A stretch of DNA of 11,304 nt from Campylobacteraceae bacterium UBA1877. Its GTDB lineage: Bacteria > Campylobacterota > Campylobacteria > Campylobacterales > Campylobacteraceae. Positions 6,427 to 11,304 of the stretch are shown here, in pieces (position 1 is the stretch's first letter; every line of letters starts with the position of its first letter). Location of the stretch: positions 670-11,973 of the forward strand of contig DDHL01000005.1 of assembly GCA_002352945.1 (NCBI GenBank), written 5' to 3'. A model generated the notes under the pieces. It searched no databases. It was not told where the DNA came from and was given only the letters and a program-made list of their open reading frames with translations. The position numbers were made by a program, and so were the translations under genes.

Positions 6427-8207
6427 TGCCAGTCCAAAAAATCGATAAGAAAAAGGCTAAAATCCTTTTTCTTTTCTTTTTAATTACTTTAGGGTTTATC
6501 ATTTTTGTTGGAACCCTTTTATATTGGTCGCAAATTGACAGAAAGCTTCCAAGTTTACAAACAAGCGAATCCTCAACAGCTCTGAGGGGCGATATTTTTA
6601 GCAGTGATGGTTTTGTGTTGGCAAGAAGCCAAAAACTTTTTAAAGCCATGGTTGATACAAGAAATATTGACCCAGACAAAAAAGAGCTTTTTGTAAAACT
6701 CTACTCACTTTATAGTGGCGATGATCCAAAATCTGTCCAAAAACGTTTAAAAAGCAGCAAGAAAAATGTGGTTTTATCTTACGAAATTGACCCAAAACAT
6801 GCAGCCTATTTGCAAGAGCTTGCAAGTAAGCTATTTCGATTAGGGGTTTTTAGAACTTACAAAGACCCAGAAACAGGGCTTGCTTTTTTGCGTGGACTTA
6901 GCATCGTTGAAAGCGGCGAGAGGCGGCTGTATCCATATAAAGATACTTTTACGCCAATACTTGGCTATGTGAAAAAAGTAGAAAAAGGAAGAATGACCAA
7001 AGTAGCTGGAGTAAAGGGAATTGAGGGGTATTATCAAGACTATTTAGCGCCCATTCAAGATGCTCTGTTGATCGCTCCAAGAGATATTTCAAATACAACA
7101 ATTTTAAATCGTGACTCTAGGGCAAAACAGCGAATTGATGGTTACAGCGCCCAACTTACAATCTCACTTAAGCTTCAAAAAATGGTTGAAAGAATCGCCG
7201 ATGAGCATGCAAAAGAGATAGATGCTTCTGAAATTGTAGTTGGCATTATGCATAGCCAAACCGGAGAGATTTTAGCGCTCGCAACTACCAACCGATACAA
7301 TCCAAACAAGATTGAGAAAAAAGATTACCCAGCCCTTAATCCAACAGCAATCGAATATGTTTTTGAACCAGGTTCGGTTATGAAAACCATAATGTTTTCA
7401 CTTCTTTTAAGAGAGGGAAAAATAAATCCTTTTGATTTGGTGCGAACGTATGGGGGAAAATATATGCTTGGGCGCCATCTTATTCGAGATACCCATAAGA
7501 GTGAGTGGCTTAGTGCTGAAGATGTTATAGTTCAATCATCCAATGTGGGTGCTGTCCAGCTTGCTCAAAAGCTAGATGCAGTCTCTTACTATCAAGGTTT
7601 AAAAGATTTTGGATTTACACAAAAAAGCGGGCTTGATCTGCCCTATGAAAAAGTGGGCTCAATTCCATCACTACAGCGTTTTGAATCTAAAATATACAAA
7701 GCCACTGTTGGATATGGATATGGAATGCAAGCCAATTTTATGCAGCTTTTAAAAGCTTATAATGTATTTAACAACCAAGGCCGGCTTATTAATCCCTATT
7801 TGACGCGCTATTTGATTGGAAAGGATGCTCAGGCAAATGAGATTCCAAAACCAGAGCCAAAACAGGTTTTAACTCCAGCAGTTGCAAAAAGGATAAAGCG
7901 GGTTCTTGTCAAAGCTGTTCAAAAAGGAACGGGAAAGGCTGCTGCGGTTGAGGGTTTGGAAATTGGTGGTAAAACTGGAACTGCCCATATTGCAAAAGAG
8001 GGCGGATATGCAAATATTTACAATGGTTCATTTTTTGGCTTTGTGAATGATGAAACAACAGGATATACCATAGGAGTTTTGGCAAGAGAACCTAAAAAAC
8101 CCTATAAATACTTTGGCTCACAAAGTGCGGCTCCTGTTTTTAGAAAAGTTGTGGAAACTATGATAGAAGAGGGCTTTTTAAAACCCTCATTAACTGCTAA
8201 TGAGTAG
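6426..8207 (+). CDS. ftsI: Class B penicillin-binding protein, FtsI/PBP3 type (septal transpeptidase)
   Basis: A 593-residue class B PBP that cross-links septal peptidoglycan in the periplasm, anchored by one N-terminal TM helix (about 13-34). The dimerisation domain begins with RGDIFSSDG (54-62) and includes GERRLYPY (164-171) and GIEGYYQDYL (198-207). The transpeptidase domain has the three penicillin-binding motifs: SVMK (317-320, nucleophile S317), SSN (371-373) and KTGTA (516-520). No PASTA repeats are present. The FtsI rather than PBP2/MrdA call rests on size, motif style and the divergent ftsW. It overlaps fliE by one base, an arrangement I recall in C. jejuni (Cj0526c-Cj0525c). The 3' end overlaps the convergent 151-aa gene by 18 nt. 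Confidence 0.9.
   Translation: MPVQKIDKKKAKILFLFFLITLGFIIFVGTLLYWSQIDRKLPSLQTSESSTALRGDIFSSDGFVLARSQKLFKAMVDTRNIDPDKKELFVKLYSLYSGDDPKSVQKRLKSSKKNVVLSYEIDPKHAAYLQELASKLFRLGVFRTYKDPETGLAFLRGLSIVESGERRLYPYKDTFTPILGYVKKVEKGRMTKVAGVKGIEGYYQDYLAPIQDALLIAPRDISNTTILNRDSRAKQRIDGYSAQLTISLKLQKMVERIADEHAKEIDASEIVVGIMHSQTGEILALATTNRYNPNKIEKKDYPALNPTAIEYVFEPGSVMKTIMFSLLLREGKINPFDLVRTYGGKYMLGRHLIRDTHKSEWLSAEDVIVQSSNVGAVQLAQKLDAVSYYQGLKDFGFTQKSGLDLPYEKVGSIPSLQRFESKIYKATVGYGYGMQANFMQLLKAYNVFNNQGRLINPYLTRYLIGKDAQANEIPKPEPKQVLTPAVAKRIKRVLVKAVQKGTGKAAAVEGLEIGGKTGTAHIAKEGGYANIYNGSFFGFVNDETTGYTIGVLAREPKKPYKYFGSQSAAPVFRKVVETMIEEGFLKPSLTANE
8186..8204. repeat. Inverted repeat at the convergent ftsI/orf151 junction
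   Basis: CTCATTA (8186-8192) and TAATGAG (8198-8204) form a perfect 7-bp stem with a 5-nt loop. The orf151 stop codon falls in one arm and the ftsI stop codon begins just after the other. With no T-run on either strand it is not a classical terminator, though it could stabilise both 3' ends. Confidence 0.4.
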
Positions 8208-8645
8208 ATCAAGAGGTGATTTTTTGCCCTCAAGTACTGATTTTGCCTCCATCTGTTCGCGTAGCTGTTTCGTGTAAGATTCTAACATCTGTTCTAAATG
8301 AGCAAGGGCTTGTGCGCGCTCTTGTCCCTCTAGCGGAGGATTTGCGCCCTCATCTAGCCCTAAAGATGCTTTTAGCTCCTGCCTTTTTTCTTCAATTAAC
8401 TCTTCAATCTTTTCCATATTAAAATTGTAAAAAAATGCAACTGCCCCCATAGATGTCAACTCCTGCCTAAAAGCTTCAGCGGCTGGGTTTGTAGACTCTT
8501 CTTGGGGATTTTTTGCGTCATATTGGGTTTTTATAGTATTGATGGTTTGGCGTTCAAGTTCAGCATAAAAATCATCAGTCTTTGGTTGAGTAGTTTGTTT
8601 TGATTGTAAAAGGGATTGAAAATATTCGCTTTGTTCAACTTTCAT
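8190..8645 (-). CDS. Uncharacterised helical, charged cytoplasmic protein (151 aa)
   Basis: I do not recognise a family. The 151-residue protein has no signal peptide, TM helix or cysteine, and is rich in Glu, Gln and Lys. A short hydrophobic stretch GAVAFFYNFN (67-76) is followed by a probable amphipathic helix or coiled coil (MEKIEELIEEKRQELKASL, 77-95), a flexible DEGANPPLEG linker (98-107) and a second long helix (QERAQALAHLEQMLESYTKQLREQMEAK, 108-135). The ATG at 8645 has AAGGAG 6 nt upstream. It lies 67 nt downstream of hemH on the same strand, so it may be the last gene of the gnnB-gnnA-hemH unit, and its end overlaps ftsI convergently. It could be a scaffold or chaperone-like protein, but that is only a guess from composition. 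Confidence 0.75.
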   Translation of the reverse strand: MKVEQSEYFQSLLQSKQTTQPKTDDFYAELERQTINTIKTQYDAKNPQEESTNPAAEAFRQELTSMGAVAFFYNFNMEKIEELIEEKRQELKASLGLDEGANPPLEGQERAQALAHLEQMLESYTKQLREQMEAKSVLEGKKSPLDLLISS

Positions 8646-8696
8646 GAATGCTCCTTACTTAGAACTTGTTTTTCTCAAGCAAGAAGCATTCCCAAG

Positions 8697-8712
8697 GCTT
8701 TACATGTAAAGC
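8697..8712. repeat. GCTTTACATGTAAAGC palindrome copy 4, between hemH and orf151
   Basis: The most extended copy: a 16-bp perfect palindrome centred on ACATGT that ends one base before the hemH stop codon (8713-8715, minus strand). As RNA it could form a 6-bp stem with a CATG tetraloop, but no U-run follows, so it is not a normal terminator. Confidence 0.7.
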
Positions 8713-9648
8713 TTATAGGTTTTTGTATATATCTAAAAGAGCCTCAACAAAGCCATCGCTTGCATTTGGGCAAGGTGCTACTAAATACTCTTTAACACCA
8801 ATCTTTTTTGCAACCTCATAGTACTCTTTGTGCAATTCAAACTCAGTTTCAGAATTGTCAATTGTAAAAGCAATTGGTAAGATAAAAACCTTTTTATTTT
8901 TCATCTTCTCAAGAGTTGAGCCAAGTTCTGGCTGGAGCCACTTAATAGGGCCGAGCTTTGATTGGTATGCAACGGTTGTAGAAGCAAAATGCAACCCCTC
9001 TTGTTTTAAAAGCCCACTTAAAATTTTGGCGTGAGCTAAAATTTCATTTTGGTATGGATCGCCTCTATCGATGATTTTTTGCGGCAAAGAGTGTGCAGAA
9101 AAGATAAATTCATACTCTTTTGGGTCTTTGTTTTTGAGTGTACATTTAATAAGCTCAATGATGGCTTGATTGTAGATCGGATGGTCATAAAAGCGCTCTT
9201 TGACTTTGATTGTCTCAAATAGATTTGAGGCGCGTTTTGTAAAATCTTCCACGGATGATTGGGTGGTTGTAGAAGAGTAGTGTGGATAAAGAGGAATGAG
9301 ACTTACCTCTTTGACGCCGTGGGTTAGAAGCTCTTGAATGGCCTCATCGGCAAATGGCGGCGTATAGCGCATTGCAAAGGTTACGCACGTATCAGGAAGG
9401 GCTCTTTGAAGCTTTTTTACAAGTAGCTTTGTGTATGTAACAATGGGCGATTTGCCTCCAATGGATTGGTAGTTTTTAATAGCCTCGTTTTTTCTGCTTT
9501 TTGTAATCATCCAAGCAATGATTGAGCGCAAACTATCACTTTTGACAGTGATAATTCGTGGATCATTAAACATATTTGTTAAAAAAAGCTCAACTTCATC
9601 TAAGTTGTTAGGTCCGCCCATATTTAATAGAACAAGACCTTTACCCAT
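8713..9648 (-). CDS. hemH: Ferrochelatase
   Basis: HemH inserts Fe2+ into protoporphyrin IX (or coproporphyrin III in some lineages) at the end of haem synthesis, needed for the cytochromes of respiratory Campylobacterota. The 311-residue protein shows family motifs: LVLLNMGGPNN (5-15), SIGGKSPI (62-69), PLYPHYSSTTTQSS (119-132), FSAHSLP (183-189, with the metal-site H186) and the C-terminal DNSETEFELH (264-273, with E267 at the catalytic glutamate position). The residue after D264 is Asn where many ferrochelatases have His. I start at ATG 9648 because the family begins just before the LLNxGGP strand; a TTG further upstream (9693) would add 15 residues out of line with the family. The gene overlaps gnnA by 8 nt. 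I recall the same order in C. jejuni (Cj0503c). Confidence 0.94.
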   Translation of the reverse strand: MGKGLVLLNMGGPNNLDEVELFLTNMFNDPRIITVKSDSLRSIIAWMITKSRKNEAIKNYQSIGGKSPIVTYTKLLVKKLQRALPDTCVTFAMRYTPPFADEAIQELLTHGVKEVSLIPLYPHYSSTTTQSSVEDFTKRASNLFETIKVKERFYDHPIYNQAIIELIKCTLKNKDPKEYEFIFSAHSLPQKIIDRGDPYQNEILAHAKILSGLLKQEGLHFASTTVAYQSKLGPIKWLQPELGSTLEKMKNKKVFILPIAFTIDNSETEFELHKEYYEVAKKIGVKEYLVAPCPNASDGFVEALLDIYKNL

Positions 9649-10546
9649 TGGCTTTATCTCCCGAAATTTCAAGGGTGATGATGCTATCTTCAATAGTGCT
9701 CAATCCGCCCCTTTGGCCTGTTAGCATATAGTTTGTCAAAGCTTTTAATTCGCGTACAAGCGGCTCTTGCTTTTTAACCATGCAATTTCTAATAACATAC
9801 GAAAAGTTTTTTTGATAGGCTGAGTACTCTACTAGGGTTTGCTCCATTAAGTCAGCTTCATAGTAAGCCTCTTTTGTTGCAACTTCAATTTTTCTTTTTC
9901 GAAAGGGTGTGAGCCAGTTTGTCGTAATGCTAGCTACTATTTCATGCTCGAGTTTAAAAGATAAGATTGCATTATCTTCATAATGGTTGTGAATTTTTTG
10001 AGATTTAAATATATGTTTATCTTTAATCTCCCGAGCGCTAATAAAGCGAATCAAATCAATATCATGCACTGCCAAATCGGTTAAAATTCCCACATCAGCA
10101 ATGCGCGGAGGAAATGGCCCAACGCGGGTTATTCCAATGCTGTAAATCTCTTTGCCATCTAGCTCATTTTTTAAAGCTTCAACTACTGGATTGAATCGCT
10201 CAATATATCCAACGCATACTTTAGCATCTTTTTCTTTGGCTTTTTGCAAAATCGCTTCTCCCTCTTTGGGTGTAGAAGCAACGGGTTTTTCTATAAAGAG
10301 ATTTTTTCCTTTTTCAAGACATTTTATTGCAACCTCTTTGTGCAAAAAAGTTGGAACAGCAATGATGGCCGTATTAAAATCTGCCTTTTCTAAAAGGGTA
10401 TCAACATCTTTATAAAATGGTTCAGTGTATCCGGCTGGTTTTTCAATGTCACATAGGGCGCTAATTTGAACATTTGGCAAGGTTTTAAGGACTCGGTAAT
10501 GGTTTTTACCCATGGAACCAAGGCCAATAAGCGCTACTTTTAGCAT
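9641..10546 (-). CDS. gnnA: Gfo/Idh/MocA dehydrogenase, probable UDP-GlcNAc 3-dehydrogenase GnnA
   Basis: A 301-residue NAD(P)-dependent oxidoreductase with a Rossmann motif GLGSMGKNH (8-16), the cofactor-proximal EKPVA (86-90), YIERFNP (114-120) and the active-site region ILTDLAVHDIDL (154-165, with H161 the likely catalytic histidine). GnnA-type enzymes oxidise UDP-GlcNAc at C3. The partner aminotransferase then forms UDP-GlcNAc3N, which LpxA acylates through an amide bond, giving lipid A with GlcN3N, as described for Acidithiobacillus ferrooxidans and C. jejuni. The assignment rests on the adjacent DegT gene (7-nt overlap), the downstream hemH (8-nt overlap) and the same order recalled from C. 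jejuni (Cj0505c-Cj0504c-Cj0503c). A related WlbA-like dehydrogenase for another surface sugar is the alternative. Shine-Dalgarno AAAGGA precedes the ATG. Confidence 0.82.
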   Translation of the reverse strand: MLKVALIGLGSMGKNHYRVLKTLPNVQISALCDIEKPAGYTEPFYKDVDTLLEKADFNTAIIAVPTFLHKEVAIKCLEKGKNLFIEKPVASTPKEGEAILQKAKEKDAKVCVGYIERFNPVVEALKNELDGKEIYSIGITRVGPFPPRIADVGILTDLAVHDIDLIRFISAREIKDKHIFKSQKIHNHYEDNAILSFKLEHEIVASITTNWLTPFRKRKIEVATKEAYYEADLMEQTLVEYSAYQKNFSYVIRNCMVKKQEPLVRELKALTNYMLTGQRGGLSTIEDSIITLEISGDKANG

Positions 10547-11304
10547 AAAATATCCTTTAGTGTTTCTATAACAAGGTTTTGATCTTCTGGTTTCAAATAT
10601 GGACTCATTGGCAAACTCATAATCTCTTTTGCAACCTTTTCGCTTACTGGAAAATCTCCCTCTTTATGGCCTAAGTAGGTAAAAGCCGGCTGCATATGCA
10701 AAGGAATTGGATAGTGAATGGCTGTTGGAATACCTTTTTCATTAAGCTTGCTTGCAACCAAGTCTCGATTTGGCACGCGAATGGAGTATTGGGCATATAC
10801 GCTTGTTCTATCTTTTAAAACTTTTGGAGGAGTGCAGATATCTTTTAAGTTGTTTGTGTAAAATTCTCCAATTTTATGGCGAGCTTTAATCTCATCATCA
10901 ATATAGCGCATTTTTACATTCAAAATAGCAGCTTGCAAGGCATCTAGCCGTCCATTAATGCCGATATAATCGTGCTTGTAGCGAAACTCTTGTCCATGAT
11001 TTAAAAGGATTCGGATCTTTTTAGCTAATTTATCATCATTGCTCATGAGCGCTCCGCCATCTCCATAGCATCCTAAAGGCTTAGAGGGAAAGAAGCTTGT
11101 GCATCCAATGGTTGATAAAGCTCCACTTTTTTTACCCTTATAGGTTGCACCAAAGCTTTGGGCCCCATCTTCAACCACCGGTATGTTATGGCGCGCAGCA
11201 ATTTCATTGATTTTATCCATATCGGCGCACTGCCCATACAAGGAAACTGGCATGATAGCTTTAGTTTTTGGAGTGATGGCTGCTTCTAAAAGGTCTGGAT
11301 TTAA
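10540..11304 (-). CDS. gnnB: DegT/DnrJ/EryC1 PLP aminotransferase, probable GnnB (N-terminus beyond window)
   Basis: The visible 254 residues are the C-terminal two thirds of a sugar-nucleotide aminotransferase. The reading frame is open to the right edge (LNPDLLEAAITPKTKAIMPV matches the family), so the internal ATG at 11253 is not the start. PLP-site motifs are present: VEDGAQSFGA (D46 of the visible part, which contacts the PLP pyridine nitrogen) and SFFPSKPLGCYGDGGA (K75, the Schiff-base lysine). The C-terminus holds the usual R-x-x-L-x-x-HG, YKHDYIGINGRLDALQAAIL and HYPIPLHMQPAF segments. GnnB would transaminate the 3-keto product of GnnA with glutamate to give UDP-GlcNAc3N. About 110-120 N-terminal residues are missing. 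The 3' end overlaps gnnA by 7 nt, implying coupled translation. Confidence 0.85.
   Translation of the reverse strand, partial: LNPDLLEAAITPKTKAIMPVSLYGQCADMDKINEIAARHNIPVVEDGAQSFGATYKGKKSGALSTIGCTSFFPSKPLGCYGDGGALMSNDDKLAKKIRILLNHGQEFRYKHDYIGINGRLDALQAAILNVKMRYIDDEIKARHKIGEFYTNNLKDICTPPKVLKDRTSVYAQYSIRVPNRDLVASKLNEKGIPTAIHYPIPLHMQPAFTYLGHKEGDFPVSEKVAKEIMSLPMSPYLKPEDQNLVIETLKDILC

Noticed and set aside
8169..8188. GAGGG...CCCTC hairpin near the end of ftsI as a terminator
   Set aside because: The stem is only 5 G/C-rich pairs, it lies within coding sequence before both stop codons are passed, and no T-run follows on either strand.
9649..9693. TTG-initiated hemH extended by 15 residues
   Set aside because: Ferrochelatases begin a few residues before LLNxGGP, and the ATG at 9648 fits that with a GGAG upstream; the extension would lie wholly inside gnnA.
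10973..10978. Plus-strand TATAAT inside gnnB
   Set aside because: It is antisense to gnnB with no plus-strand gene downstream and no supporting -35, so a functional promoter is not supported.

Overview
The window looks like chromosomal DNA from a flagellated, Gram-negative member of the Campylobacterota (Epsilonproteobacteria). Two gene neighbourhoods support this: flgB-flgC-fliE followed directly by a class B penicillin-binding protein, and a DegT aminotransferase, a Gfo/Idh/MocA dehydrogenase and ferrochelatase in a row. Both match arrangements I recall from Campylobacter jejuni (Cj0528c-Cj0525c and Cj0505c-Cj0503c). The lactate permease and moderately AT-rich composition would fit a free-living, Sulfurospirillum-like genus, but the genus is a guess. 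I see no mobile element, CRISPR array, tRNA or rRNA. No stretch over 300 bases lacks a gene.

Left part (1-5037, all minus strand). Reading in the direction of transcription: ftsW (TTG start), murG and a small two-TM membrane protein overlap end to start and look like one cell-wall operon. A hairpin follows, then a stand-alone L-lactate permease gene with its own terminator. Last come a GNAT acetyltransferase and a LysE/RhtB exporter (cut by the window edge), which overlap by 4 nt. The GNAT ribosome-binding site lies inside one arm of a perfect 11-bp inverted repeat.

Middle part (5038-8207). A 155-bp divergent intergenic region carries a good sigma-54 (-24/-12) site reading into flgB-flgC-fliE-ftsI, and a weaker sigma-70 candidate reading back into ftsW. 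FtsW and FtsI are partners in septal peptidoglycan synthesis, and their genes bracket the flagellar rod genes. A near-consensus sigma-70 promoter inside flgC could drive ftsI independently of the flagellar cascade.

Right part (8190-11304, minus strand). gnnB (partial) and gnnA should make UDP-GlcNAc3N for lipid A with amide-linked acyl chains. hemH (ferrochelatase) overlaps the end of gnnA. An uncharacterised helical 151-aa protein follows, and its 3' end overlaps the 3' end of ftsI.

The main unexplained signal is a 12-bp palindrome, TTTACATGTAAA. It occurs four times, twice exactly and twice with one mismatch. Two copies abut the Shine-Dalgarno sequences of lctP and flgB, one directly follows the hemH stop codon, and one lies inside murG.
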